64,000 bases of DNA from Veillonella sp. DNF00869 (GTDB taxonomy: Bacteria > Bacillota > Negativicutes > Veillonellales > Veillonellaceae): contig NZ_KQ960771.1 in assembly GCF_001553345.1 (NCBI RefSeq), positions 531,659 to 595,658 of the forward strand, given 5' to 3'. The position numbers and the translations under genes are program-made. Positions 55,701 to 63,999 of this stretch are shown one piece after another; position 1 is the first letter of the stretch; each line of letters opens with the position of its first letter. Below the pieces are notes generated by a model, which worked only from the letters and a program-made list of their open reading frames with translations, did no database searches and was not told the origin of the DNA.

Positions 55701-56381
55701 AGCATCGCGAAACTCTCCAGATAAACGACCTATCACATGAATCTGTTCTTTGGCACGACCAAATACTTTCAGTGTTGTTAAACCTTGTAATACGTCAAGG
55801 AAATGTCCTCCTAAGAATTGCATTCGTTCCCATTGCTGCTTATTTAGTTTATCTGCTTCCTTACCAATGAGAATCATAAAAAAAGGAATCAAAGGGTAGG
55901 TTAGCAATAAAATCCAACCAATCCAAGAGATAGAATTAATAATAGCAATAGACAATATAAGTGGAATCAATACAGCATATAATGCTTGTGGAATATATTG
56001 ACTCATATAAGCATCTACATGATCTAACCCATCAGTCAATATATGTGTGATAGAACCAGCACTCTCGGATTGACGTACCCCTTGAGATAACATATGGTGT
56101 AGCACACGATTGCGTAGGTCCTCATGAACTGCACTTGCAATATGATCTCGCAACCACTGCTCTCCATGGGTACAAACCATACGTAGAAAAATCATTAACA
56201 TTAATCCTAGTATATAATCAAAAGATATATCTCCACCTTGTACTACTAGCCTATCAATAATACAAGCAAAAGCATATGCTTGCCCTAACGTTGCTACCGT
56301 GCCAAGCAAGGTAAACAATAGTAATCCTCCATAGGAACGAGGATGCAATTTCACTAATTGCCAAGCAAAGGGATGAATCAT
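52752..56381 (-). CDS. cydDC: Fused CydDC thiol-reductant ABC exporter
   Basis: A 1209-residue protein joining two complete ABC half-exporters. The first half has TM helices at about 20-290, Walker A VGESGAGKTT near 362, and the signature LSGGQRQRLALGRTLL. A Ser/Thr-rich linker (about 580-625) follows. The second half has TM helices at about 640-900, Walker A VGPSGSGKST near 1010, and LSGGQRQRLGMARLYL. CydD and CydC are normally separate; the complex moves glutathione/cysteine or haem-related cargo needed for cytochrome bd assembly. It lies about 90 nt downstream of cydB, with a hairpin between. Confidence 0.92.
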   Translation of the reverse strand: MIHPFAWQLVKLHPRSYGGLLLFTLLGTVATLGQAYAFACIIDRLVVQGGDISFDYILGLMLMIFLRMVCTHGEQWLRDHIASAVHEDLRNRVLHHMLSQGVRQSESAGSITHILTDGLDHVDAYMSQYIPQALYAVLIPLILSIAIINSISWIGWILLLTYPLIPFFMILIGKEADKLNKQQWERMQFLGGHFLDVLQGLTTLKVFGRAKEQIHVIGRLSGEFRDATLKVLRIAFLSALVLELIGTISTAMIAVYLGVSLVYGEVEFLPAFFILLLASDFYAPLRQLGSAFHTGLSGKVSLTAVEEYVTSGVEVIHTGQKTLKDPIQTIEFRDVAYEYEEDHVGLATFTGVLERGRSYMLVGESGAGKTTISNVLMQLLTPSKGQVTVDGYDLQTLDSQWYHEQIAYLSQTPYIMSGTLRENLQFGLPATDETLWQVLEQVQLADFVATLPKGLDTLIGEGGYGLSGGQRQRLALGRTLLRPAQILILDEVTAHLDVETEHLIMQVLHQYGQDKIVLYVGHRVQTMKYVDILFVMQEGRLVEAGSYRDLIVQNGYFTSLVNTYSNPVMRKVVEETLKSESPNPALGADYSSGDTSYDIVQQVEIEALHNTHASNVKEHNTMGNTQQNIRRGLWSLWKLLSGHKALLVGSVVFAMATVLMNIGLLTTSTWLITKASEHPLLVVLSLAIVGVRFFGISRAICRYGERYVSHSMAFQGLYELRIAFFKRLEPLVPRIFQSMKMGDLLGRIMADIETLQFFYLRTLVPSLSFLVVTVLGCIIGYQLHPIVAMVIALYSILVGVVLPMIITYVLRQVPPMRLHTRGRMKEELIESIHGVVDIIMSHQEKRFVQSMKASFRDFDGWQSLWNRGIRWNQTILLGLAQSALLVGIIVGLWVIDGITYGPLWVAVIAIGLQSYFETLQPMTEASLHGYESALAMERLEQLDDRSGQEKTSLESMNHQSSIDVDKTVSPMIRMQALSFAYDVLPIYEELELSIQKGEKVAIVGPSGSGKSTLFALLQGWYAYSGTIFIDGVDTRALSEEELQSYMAYATQDIYIFHATIGDNIRLAKPSATDEDIWQALEAVQLADWVRTLPKGLRTMVGQGGMGLSGGQRQRLGMARLYLRDAEILLLDEPLEGLDQVTRHLVQDQLSTLFQGKTVLYITHHIEQLHEMDRIVFLEDGRIVESGTYERLLALQGRFYEYHRLSMERI

Positions 56382-56430
56382 CGGACCTCCTTTCCAGAAT
56401 ACGTGTTAGTCGATTCTTATCATATGCAAG

Positions 56431-56458
56431 AAAAGGGACGTGTAATCACGCCCCTTTT
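56431..56458 (-). terminator. Hairpin between cydB and cydDC
   Basis: On the minus strand AAAAGGGGCGTG pairs with CACGTCCCTTTT (12 bp, one G-U) around ATTA. It lies 14 nt after the cydB stop. It may partly end transcription before cydDC. Confidence 0.65.
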
Positions 56459-56472
56459 AAAATCACTATAGA

Positions 56473-57492
56473 TTAATAGTGTAAGTCATCTTGTGTAACA
56501 CGATGACGGAAATAGTAGTATGCCCATGCTTGGTACGCCAATACGATTGGTACGAAGATGCACGCTACGATTGTCATCAATGTTAATGTATACGTAGAGG
56601 ATGCAGCATTCATGATTGTTAAGCTGTACGCTGGATCAATGCTAGATACCATGATACGAGGGAACAATCCTGCAAAGTACGCAAGGGTTACAAATAGAAT
56701 TGTCAATGCACTGAACACGAAACCTTTACCTGTTTGGCGAGCACGTGTAAAGCCCCAAGATACTAAGAAGCTAAGAATAGCTAATGCAAATGCTACGGTA
56801 GCTAATGTGCTGTTGAATAGGTCTGTGTATACATAGGTAGCTCCTACCAATACCAACGCACCTACTGCTGTAATCACACCTTCTACTAATGCAGCTGCAC
56901 GAGCGCGTTCAGAGATGTCCCCTGTTGTTTTCACGGATGCATATAAAGCACCATGGTACAAGAATACGCACACGAAGGCAACGCCACAAAGAATCGTGTA
57001 TACGCTCAATAAATCTAAGAACCCACCTACAAAGTTCATATCTTTATCGATAGGTGTACCTTGGATCAAGTTACCTACTGTAACACCCCAAAGAAGTGCT
57101 GGGATAGCAGATCCAAAGAAAATGCACCAGTCGAAAGCAGCACGCCATGTTGGGCTTTTATCTTTACTGCGGAAGTCAAAAGATACCCCACGAGCGATTA
57201 ACGCTGCTAACATCAAGAACAATGCCAAGTAGAAACCACTGAATAAGGTAGCATATACTTGTGGGAAGGATGCAAACATAGCACCACCAGCGGTGAGCAT
57301 CCATACTTGGTTACCGTCCCATACAGGACCGATAGTATTGATTAATTGGCGGCGTTCACGGTCTGTTTTACCCAAGAATGGGAGCCACATGCCTACACCA
57401 TAGTCAAGACCTTCTAAAATAAAGAATCCCGTAAATAAAACACCTACTAAGATGAACCAAATTAATTCTAAGTTATTTGTAATTATTTCCAT
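56473..57492 (-). CDS. cydB: Cytochrome bd ubiquinol oxidase subunit II
   Basis: A 339-residue membrane protein with about nine TM helices. WFILVGVLFTGFFILEGLDYGVGM is split here as motifs LVGVLFTGFF and EGLDYGVG, which are CydB hallmarks. It partners CydA in the oxygen-reducing quinol oxidase of the inner membrane. It overlaps cydA by 10 nt, with GAGGAGG inside the cydA end. Confidence 0.95.
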   Translation of the reverse strand: MEIITNNLELIWFILVGVLFTGFFILEGLDYGVGMWLPFLGKTDRERRQLINTIGPVWDGNQVWMLTAGGAMFASFPQVYATLFSGFYLALFLMLAALIARGVSFDFRSKDKSPTWRAAFDWCIFFGSAIPALLWGVTVGNLIQGTPIDKDMNFVGGFLDLLSVYTILCGVAFVCVFLYHGALYASVKTTGDISERARAAALVEGVITAVGALVLVGATYVYTDLFNSTLATVAFALAILSFLVSWGFTRARQTGKGFVFSALTILFVTLAYFAGLFPRIMVSSIDPAYSLTIMNAASSTYTLTLMTIVACIFVPIVLAYQAWAYYYFRHRVTQDDLHY

Positions 57493-58868
57493 AATGTAGC
57501 CTCCTCTTGTTCAACCACATCATGAGCTGGGTTACCCGCTGGCCCCGCTTGAATATGTTTGACTGCCAAGTAGATTGCGGCAATTGCCATGACTACGTAT
57601 ACAGCTGTAAAACCGATAATTGTTGTCCAGATTTCTGGGGCTGTTACCACTTTAGATGCACCATCCGCCGTTTTTTGTAAGCCATATACAAGCCAAGGTT
57701 GACGACCCGCTTCTGCTACATACCAGCCTGTGGAGTTCGCAATGAATGGAAGGGCTAACATATGATAAATCGCTTTTAAGGCTGCTTTGTTATTAAGCAA
57801 TTTGCCTTTCATATGCAAGTAGTAACCTACGATAGATGTAACAAGCATCAAGATACCTGCTAAAATCATCACACGGAAAGACCAGAACATAGATGTTACA
57901 TGTGGCACATAATCGCCTGCACCGTGTTTTAGTTCTGCTTCTTTTTGAAGGTCATTGATACCTTTTACTTCGCCTTTGAAAGAATCATGAACTACAAAGG
58001 ATAGCGCCCCTGGTACACCAATTTCAAAATTGTTCTTTTTGCCATCTTGGTCAATGCCAGCAACGATAGCAAATGGAGCTGGATCATGTGTTTCCCACAA
58101 TGCTTCAAAAGCAGCTACTTTCATTGGTTGTAATTTGGCTACTGTTTGGCCTTGGAAGTGACCTGCGCCACTAACTAATAAACCACCAATTACTGCTGCA
58201 CCTAAACCAAACTTAATAGATTTAGAGTAAAAATCTACGTGATTATTCTTCAATAAATGCCATGCACTAACAGAAGCAATGATAACACCTGCTGTTAAGA
58301 TACCATCTGTAAAGATGTGCAAATATTGACCTGGTAAATACCCATTTTGTAGGATAGCCGCAAAGGAATCCATTTCTGCACGGCCATTACGAAGTGCATA
58401 TCCAACTGGATGTTGCATAAATGAGTTCGCTACTAAAATCCAGAATGCGGATAAGTTACTTCCGATAGCTACCAACACTGCTACAAATGCATGTGCTTTA
58501 GGGGATAATTTATCCCAACCAAAAATCCAAGCCCCCATAAAAGTGGACTCTAAGAAAAAGGCTGTTAAGGCTTCTAACGCCAAAGGAGCTCCGAAGATAT
58601 CTCCCATGAAGCGAGAGTATTCCGCCCAGTTCATTCCAAAATGGAACTCTTGAACGATACCTGTTACAACACCCATTGCAAAGTTAATTAAGAATAATTT
58701 TCCCCAAAACTTTGCCATTTTTTTGTACACTTCGTTTTTCGTACGCACATAAGTAATTTCTAGTATTGCTACTAATACTGTCATACCTAGCGTAAACGGA
58801 ACGAAGAGCCAATGATAGATCGTTGTCAATGCAAATTGAAAACGAGCTAACAAGACTGCATCCATCAT
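57483..58868 (-). CDS. cydA: Cytochrome bd ubiquinol oxidase subunit I
   Basis: A 461-residue protein that holds haems b558, b595 and d. The N-terminus has LLARFQFALTTIYHWLFVPF with the haem His, and GRQPWLVYGLQ is the conserved late motif. The chain is short in the quinol-binding Q-loop region, the short-loop type. In an anaerobe it would remove traces of oxygen. AGGAGG precedes the ATG. It follows the Rrf2 gene by about 27 nt. Confidence 0.95.
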   Translation of the reverse strand: MMDAVLLARFQFALTTIYHWLFVPFTLGMTVLVAILEITYVRTKNEVYKKMAKFWGKLFLINFAMGVVTGIVQEFHFGMNWAEYSRFMGDIFGAPLALEALTAFFLESTFMGAWIFGWDKLSPKAHAFVAVLVAIGSNLSAFWILVANSFMQHPVGYALRNGRAEMDSFAAILQNGYLPGQYLHIFTDGILTAGVIIASVSAWHLLKNNHVDFYSKSIKFGLGAAVIGGLLVSGAGHFQGQTVAKLQPMKVAAFEALWETHDPAPFAIVAGIDQDGKKNNFEIGVPGALSFVVHDSFKGEVKGINDLQKEAELKHGAGDYVPHVTSMFWSFRVMILAGILMLVTSIVGYYLHMKGKLLNNKAALKAIYHMLALPFIANSTGWYVAEAGRQPWLVYGLQKTADGASKVVTAPEIWTTIIGFTAVYVVMAIAAIYLAVKHIQAGPAGNPAHDVVEQEEATLWK

Positions 58869-58895
58869 GTTAATTCCTCCTCACTTGAATACAAT

Positions 58896-59339
58896 TTATA
58901 CCACATGGTGCAATGATATTTGAATCGAACGCTCACGTTTTGCTAACGTTTCGAAATCAACATTTTTTAACTCTTGTATTAGTACAGCTTGAATTTTACC
59001 AACTGCCTCTTGTACGGCGCATTGACCATGGCAGCCACGAGAGCAACTTTCAGAGTCATATAAACAATGTTGTAAATATGTGTCTCCTTCTACCGCTGTT
59101 ACCACATCATACAAACTAATATCTTTAGGCTTTTTGGCCAATGTAAATCCACCATCTACGCCTCGGTAAGAGTGCAATAATTTTGCATTCACTAAATATC
59201 TCATAATTTTTAGTAGAAATCGTTCAGGAATCTTGCTAGTACGCGCTAACTCTGAGCCTACCTTACGAGTACCAAAAGGTAATGTAGACATATATAAAAG
59301 AATACGAAATGCATAGTCTGTCGCTTGATTAAATTTCAA
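58896..59339 (-). CDS. Rrf2 family transcriptional regulator (TTG start)
   Basis: A 147-residue winged-helix regulator. The start is TTG at 59339, 5 nt after GGAGG. The HTH is about 20-50 (VGSELARTSKIPERFLLKIM), and four cysteines lie close together (CLYDSESCSRGCHGQC, spacing C-X6-C-X3-C-X3-C), suitable for an Fe-S cluster as in IscR and NsrR. It is directly upstream of cydA on the same strand, so redox control of cytochrome bd is the likely role. A palindrome about 50 nt upstream may be its operator. Confidence 0.9.
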   Translation of the reverse strand: MKFNQATDYAFRILLYMSTLPFGTRKVGSELARTSKIPERFLLKIMRYLVNAKLLHSYRGVDGGFTLAKKPKDISLYDVVTAVEGDTYLQHCLYDSESCSRGCHGQCAVQEAVGKIQAVLIQELKNVDFETLAKRERSIQISLHHVV

Positions 59340-59390
59340 TGAGTCCTCCTCTTTTGTTATCTATCCTTCATAAAACTCTATCCGTCATCA

Positions 59391-59415
59391 AAAGTACACT
59401 ACTTAGGTATACTTT
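59391..59415. promoter_or_regulatory. Palindrome upstream of the Rrf2-cyd operon (candidate operator)
   Basis: A 25-bp imperfect inverted repeat: AAAGTA(C)AC - 7 nt - GT(A)TACTTT. It lies about 50 nt before the Rrf2 start codon and about 15 nt from the PiT terminator. It is a candidate site for the Rrf2 protein itself. Confidence 0.5.
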
Positions 59416-59429
59416 AAGCTTGCAAAAAA

Positions 59430-59457
59430 ATGCTCGAGTGCAAAAGCGTTCGAGCAT
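59430..59457 (-). terminator. Terminator after the PiT gene
   Basis: ATGCTCGA pairs with TCGAGCAT and the stem continues to 12 bp with two wobble pairs around AAAA. On the minus strand it is followed by TTTTTTGC. It lies about 68 nt after the PiT stop. Confidence 0.85.
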
Positions 59458-59524
59458 CTCTTGTTTCTATTATAAGAAATTATTGAGAATGTTGCAACCT
59501 ATTTCTTCACAACTTCTTCATTTT

Positions 59525-60523
59525 TTATATATGTGCTAATGTATCAATAATCACATAAGCTAGTGCAGATACACCTGCAGATAATGGTATCGTAATAAAC
59601 CAAGCAAATACCATAGACCTTGCAGTGCTCCAGTTAACCGCTCTTACACGCATGGCTGTACCTACCCCCATAATAGATCCACTCACAACATGTGTAGTAG
59701 ATACTGGTAAATGCAATAATGTAGCTGTAAAAATAGTAATAGCAGAGTTCAAATCAGCTGCAAATCCATTAATACTTTCTAATTTAAAAATTTTACTACC
59801 TACAGTAGCAATAATTTTCCAACCACCTGCTGCTGTACCTAATGCCATTGCTGTAGCACAGGCAATTTTAACCCAAATAGGTACATCTAAGGTTTGTAAA
59901 TGTCCACTAGCTACTAAGGTTAACGTAATTATGCCCATCGCTTTTTGTGCATCATTAGATCCATGCGAAAACGACATTAAGGCCGCAGATACTAATTGCA
60001 TATTCCGAAATCGATCATTTAAGATAATTGGCGAAAATCGTCCAAATAGGATTAGCAGTATTTTCATAACAATATAGCCCAATACTAGCGCTAGAATAGG
60101 AGATGCTACCAAAGAAATAAAAATCTTACCAATCCCACCAGCTTGCAGAGCTTCAGGGCCTACAGAAATCAACACAGCACCAATGATACCACCAATTAAG
60201 GCATGGGAAGAAGAGCTTGGAATCCCATACCACCAAGTTAAGAGGTTCCAGAAAATAGCACCTACAAGAGCTGCAACAATAATTTCTCCGTTAATCATCT
60301 CTGGGGCTGTAACAATATCTCCACCAATCGTTTTAGCAACGCCCGTACTCACCATAGCTCCCAAAAAGTTTAACGTGGCTGCCATCATAACAGCCGTCTT
60401 TGGCGCTATGGCTCGAGTAGATACTGATGTGGCAATTGCATTAGCAGTATCATGGAATCCATTTATATAGTCAAAGGCCAATGCGAGCAAAACGACGGCC
60501 CATATCACCCAACCATCAAGCAT
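59525..60523 (-). CDS. pit: Inorganic phosphate transporter, PiT family
   Basis: A 332-residue membrane protein with about ten TM helices and the two repeated PiT signatures: FDYINGFHDTANAIATSV near 17 and SHGSNDAQKAMGI near 190, plus HLPVSTTHVVSGSIMG near 265. It imports phosphate, probably as a metal-phosphate with H+. It overlaps the upstream DUF47 gene by 8 nt and lacks a clear ribosome site, so it is translationally coupled. Confidence 0.94.
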   Translation of the reverse strand: MLDGWVIWAVVLLALAFDYINGFHDTANAIATSVSTRAIAPKTAVMMAATLNFLGAMVSTGVAKTIGGDIVTAPEMINGEIIVAALVGAIFWNLLTWWYGIPSSSSHALIGGIIGAVLISVGPEALQAGGIGKIFISLVASPILALVLGYIVMKILLILFGRFSPIILNDRFRNMQLVSAALMSFSHGSNDAQKAMGIITLTLVASGHLQTLDVPIWVKIACATAMALGTAAGGWKIIATVGSKIFKLESINGFAADLNSAITIFTATLLHLPVSTTHVVSGSIMGVGTAMRVRAVNWSTARSMVFAWFITIPLSAGVSALAYVIIDTLAHI

Positions 60524-61148
60524 ACTTTAATACTACCCGGCGGAATGTTCCTACCAAAGTCTCAGATCCATCAATAACGTCTTCCATGGAGCTAAGAATT
60601 TCCTTCCACTTAATGATTTCAATAGGGTCACTGCACTCTGTAAAAAGTTTCGCCATTTCCACATGATAAATATCATCTGCCTCTGCTTCTAAACGCAACA
60701 CCTCTAACGCACGACCTTCTACTTTCAGATAGTTCTTTTTTAAACTCCCCATATAAGAAATAGATTTTTTAATGTGTTTGCAACATTTAGCTACGATTTC
60801 TGCCATACGGATTGCTCCTGCAGTTGGTTCGCTTTGCACTTGATACATTACCATTTTATCCATGATTTCTTTAATATTATCAATCGTGTTATCTAATTGA
60901 TCAATCAAAAGTTGAATGTCTTCACGATCCATTGGCGTAATAAATGTTTTACGCAAACGGTCCATAGTAGCCGCTACCAATTCATCTGCCTCATGTTCCT
61001 TTTGTTCAATTTCACGAAGAGCTTCTCGCTTCTCCACTTCTCCTTCAAACACATCTTGCATCAATTGTGCTGCCTCATGACATAACTCAGCATGGTCATT
61101 GAGCATACTGAAAAACTTTTCTTCTTTTCCTTTTAAATTGAAAGCCAT
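60516..61148 (-). CDS. DUF47 (PhoU-like) PiT accessory protein
   Basis: About 210 residues, all alpha-helical, with the PhoU-like pattern: EHEADELVAATMDRL near 60 and TPMDREDIQLLIDQLDN near 80. Proteins of this family sit with PiT transporters and modulate them. The ATG at 61148 has GGAGG 5 nt upstream; a longer in-frame reading lacks such a site. It overlaps the PiT gene. Confidence 0.9.
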   Translation of the reverse strand: MAFNLKGKEEKFFSMLNDHAELCHEAAQLMQDVFEGEVEKREALREIEQKEHEADELVAATMDRLRKTFITPMDREDIQLLIDQLDNTIDNIKEIMDKMVMYQVQSEPTAGAIRMAEIVAKCCKHIKKSISYMGSLKKNYLKVEGRALEVLRLEAEADDIYHVEMAKLFTECSDPIEIIKWKEILSSMEDVIDGSETLVGTFRRVVLKYA

Positions 61149-61188
61149 TACTTCCTCCAATAACTTACTATGTAATTTAGATAATTCC

Positions 61189-61194
61189 ATTATA
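61189..61194 (-). promoter_or_regulatory. Extended -10 of the DUF47-PiT promoter
   Basis: On the minus strand TGC precedes TATAAT, an extended -10 element; no good -35 is seen. It places the start of transcription near 61182, about 34 nt before the DUF47 ATG. Confidence 0.55.
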
Positions 61195-61374
61195 GCACGT
61201 TACCATTCACTTGTGCATACAAATTACAAAAGCCTATATACATTTTTTACTTTTAATACATAATGCTATTCATTTAGATATCTCTATTATTATAATTGCC
61301 TATTTTTTAGAAGATTTCTATCTGTTGCCGCTTTGCTTTACTATCTTTACATCACATCTATGGGCGCAACAAAA

Positions 61375-61422
61375 ATAGCTATCTTAGCACTACTATAATA
61401 CATAGTTACTAAAGATAGCTAT
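61375..61422 (-). terminator. Terminator after moaB
   Basis: On the minus strand ATAGCTATCTT pairs with AAGATAGCTAT, with further pairing inside, then TTTTGTTG. It lies about 10 nt after the moaB stop. Confidence 0.8.
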
Positions 61423-61431
61423 CGCAATCCA

Positions 61432-62007
61432 CTATTTAATTAATTCTCGCTTTAAATGTTTAACTTCCGGTAAAATCAATTCTTTCATGGCTAGTGTAAC
61501 AGCCCCTACTGATCCTGGAATAGCAAATAAAATCGTATGATCTTTTACCCCGCCAATAGCACGAGATGCCAACGCTTTCGTTCCAATATCATCACGGTAG
61601 CTTAAAAAACGAAATAACTCGCCAAACCCTGGAATTTCTTTATCCAATAAGGGTTGCACTGCTTCGATGGATACATCACGTTTGGCAATACCAGTGCCTC
61701 CAGTGCTAATAATAATATCTGCACCACTGACATTGCTCTCATAAGTCCAAGCTCGTACAGCATTATTTGTGGAAGTATCAAAAACTAGAACTTCTTCATC
61801 ATAATTGCCAGTGAAAGCCTGATGAATGGCTCCTTGAATCTCATCAATTGTATCTGTCACAATTTGACGAGATACCACCTCAAATCCAGCCTCGCGAGCT
61901 AATTCTTCAACTCGGGCCCCACCTTTATCTGTCTCTTTTGTTCTTGTATCAGACACTGTAATCACCGCTACTGTTAGGGGGCGGTCTGTAAATTCCATCA
62001 TTGCCAT
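61432..62007 (-). CDS. moaB: Molybdenum cofactor biosynthesis protein MoaB/MogA type
   Basis: About 191 residues of the MoCF-binding fold. VAVITVSDTRT at the N-terminus and DIIISTGGTGIAKRDVS in the middle are the conserved motifs for molybdopterin binding. The enzyme adenylylates molybdopterin or supports Mo insertion. It is a single gene here, without other moa genes nearby. The start MAMMEF is chosen for AAAGGA 8 nt upstream. Confidence 0.9.
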   Translation of the reverse strand: MAMMEFTDRPLTVAVITVSDTRTKETDKGGARVEELAREAGFEVVSRQIVTDTIDEIQGAIHQAFTGNYDEEVLVFDTSTNNAVRAWTYESNVSGADIIISTGGTGIAKRDVSIEAVQPLLDKEIPGFGELFRFLSYRDDIGTKALASRAIGGVKDHTILFAIPGSVGAVTLAMKELILPEVKHLKRELIK

Positions 62008-62226
62008 ATGTATGGTCCTTTCTTTGTAGTACATGCTATTTAATATAAAATCATCAGCCAGTCTATTACTCTTAATAGGCTGGAACCAACATACTAGAAA
62101 ACGTTTCTCAGATAGCTTCTAATACAGTATAGTAACTAATTATGTGCCATCTTTCAAAGTTTTAATACTCCAACTAGTACCTATATGTATAGTAGCATAT
62201 CTCCTATCGTAACTCCATAAGAAATG

Positions 62227-63780
62227 TTAAAGACCAAAAAATTCTTTTACTTCTTTTAACTGACCTTTTGTACAGGACACATATAGTTCGTCTCCACACT
62301 GTAATACTGTTGTGGCCACTGGTACAATCGGTTGTCCTCCTCGATCAATGCTGACAATCATAGATCCTCTTGGCATATCAATATCTTTCAGCATCGTTTC
62401 TACATAGGGGCAAACGACTGATAGACGAGTTTGGAAAAATGTTTGCTCTTCTTCTGCTCCTACAATGCCTTGGCTCATACGAAGTAATAAATTATCATAA
62501 ATTGGTAATTCTTTCATAAATTCAGCCGTTAAATAAGCAATAATGGCTACAGTACCTACTTGGTAAATACTGTGAAAGCTATTTGTCATTTCTAGTACCA
62601 ATAATATAGCTAACAATGGAGTTCGCATAGAGGCTGCTAACATACCTGCCATACCACAAATGATAAAACTACTTCCAAAGGCATTCGGTAGCATGTGTAA
62701 TTCTACTAATATACTATGCATCAATGCCCCCACTGCTGATCCAATTACAACCATCGGTAGAAATATACCACCTTGTGCACCATTACCATAACAAATAGAA
62801 GTTAACACAATTTTACCTATCACAATGTATAGCAATACTTGTAATGTCTGTTGATGAGCAACCATCATGGTCACTACATCATTACCACCACCTAGCAGCA
62901 TTTGTGAATCTATGCCCAATAGAGTTACCCCAAGAAATGTTAAAGAAATTTTCCACCCTCTAGATATGGGTAGTCTATCGTATATTCCCTTCACTCCTAC
63001 AATCATACGATTGAAAATAACTCCAAAGCATCCCACAGCAACTCCTAATATGAAAAGTGTTGTGAAATACTCAATAGGAATACTTTCCATAACAGAAAAT
63101 CCCAATGACGGTGTTAATCCAAATACTAAAGATGTAATTAAGTTAGATGATATGGTAGCAGAAAATGTAGGAATCACAAGCTTAGGATAAAAACTTTTAT
63201 GCACTTCTTCAAATACAAAGATAGCTCCTGATACTGGTGCACTAAAAGCCGCTGTCAAACCTGCTGCCGCCCCTGCAGATGTTAAAATTCGCTCCTCACG
63301 TAACGAGCTACCAAACCAATTCGACAAGAGTTTTCCTGTAGCTCCACCCAATTGCACAGAAGGCCCTTCGCGCCCAACAGAAAATCCTACGATACCTGTA
63401 AAAGCACCACCAAAAAATTTAGATACCAACGTAGGAAAAGGATTCATATTAAAAATCCCCTTCATTTCTCCTTCAATTTGAGGTATTCCTGAACCTCCAG
63501 ACAAGGGTGCCCACTTGAGTAATAAGTGACAACCCCAGCCAAGAACCATCATAATCATCGCCCAAATCACGATTTGTTCCATCGTTGCCGTCGCCATAAA
63601 TTCGTGGCGATATTCATTGCCCCAGTGAATGATATATCTGAAAGCGGAACCAATTATGCCGGCTGCAATTCCTATGACTATACCTTTTACAATTAATAGG
63701 AGAAATTCCTCACGATCAAAGGTATTAAAAAATTCTATTTTAGGTTTTTTGAAAATATTATTACGTGTAGTATGTATCAT
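62227..63780 (-). CDS. ClC-type chloride channel/antiporter with RCK_C (TrkA-C) domain
   Basis: A 517-residue protein. The ClC core (about 25-430) has the selectivity motifs GSGIPQIEGE near 105, GREGPSVQLGG near 145 with the gating Glu, and NGAQGGIFLPM near 340. The C-terminal about 75 residues form a TrkA-C/RCK_C domain (DMPRGSMIVSIDRGG), a known fusion in bacterial ClC proteins. It may exchange chloride or fluoride for protons; the ion is not certain. AAGGTG precedes the ATG. It is monocistronic. Confidence 0.92.
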   Translation of the reverse strand: MIHTTRNNIFKKPKIEFFNTFDREEFLLLIVKGIVIGIAAGIIGSAFRYIIHWGNEYRHEFMATATMEQIVIWAMIMMVLGWGCHLLLKWAPLSGGSGIPQIEGEMKGIFNMNPFPTLVSKFFGGAFTGIVGFSVGREGPSVQLGGATGKLLSNWFGSSLREERILTSAGAAAGLTAAFSAPVSGAIFVFEEVHKSFYPKLVIPTFSATISSNLITSLVFGLTPSLGFSVMESIPIEYFTTLFILGVAVGCFGVIFNRMIVGVKGIYDRLPISRGWKISLTFLGVTLLGIDSQMLLGGGNDVVTMMVAHQQTLQVLLYIVIGKIVLTSICYGNGAQGGIFLPMVVIGSAVGALMHSILVELHMLPNAFGSSFIICGMAGMLAASMRTPLLAILLVLEMTNSFHSIYQVGTVAIIAYLTAEFMKELPIYDNLLLRMSQGIVGAEEEQTFFQTRLSVVCPYVETMLKDIDMPRGSMIVSIDRGGQPIVPVATTVLQCGDELYVSCTKGQLKEVKEFFGL

Positions 63781-63927
63781 ATTATCACCTTAGTTACCTT
63801 AATAATAGATATAGTATACAAGGTTACGATTGATTTGTCATTATGTAAAATTATCTTCATTATTTCACATATGTTGTTCTATATTGGCTGGAAAGGGCTC
63901 TCCTTGTACATCATCATTTGCAACTTC

Positions 63928-63999
63928 CTATGTGTTCCTAGCTGTGGGTTTTATTCGCCCTTCAGGCTTTAAAATCTTACGCCAGGAACTAAGCGATGC
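63928..63999 (-). CDS. Possible C-terminal end of a gene continuing beyond the window
   Basis: On the minus strand one frame is open from the window edge to a TAG at 63928, giving 23 residues ending in KPTARNT. The piece is too short to recognise, and it could be chance. Confidence 0.2.
   Translation of the reverse strand, partial: ASLSSWRKILKPEGRIKPTARNT

Noticed and set aside
62058..62083. Hairpin after the ClC gene as its terminator
   Set aside because: The stem pairs better on the plus strand (wobble) than on the minus strand (mismatch) and has only a weak T-run; not supported as the minus-strand terminator.
63781..63999. Plus-strand 66-codon frame at the right edge
   Set aside because: Begins in the ClC promoter region, has no ribosome site and an atypical hydrophobic composition.
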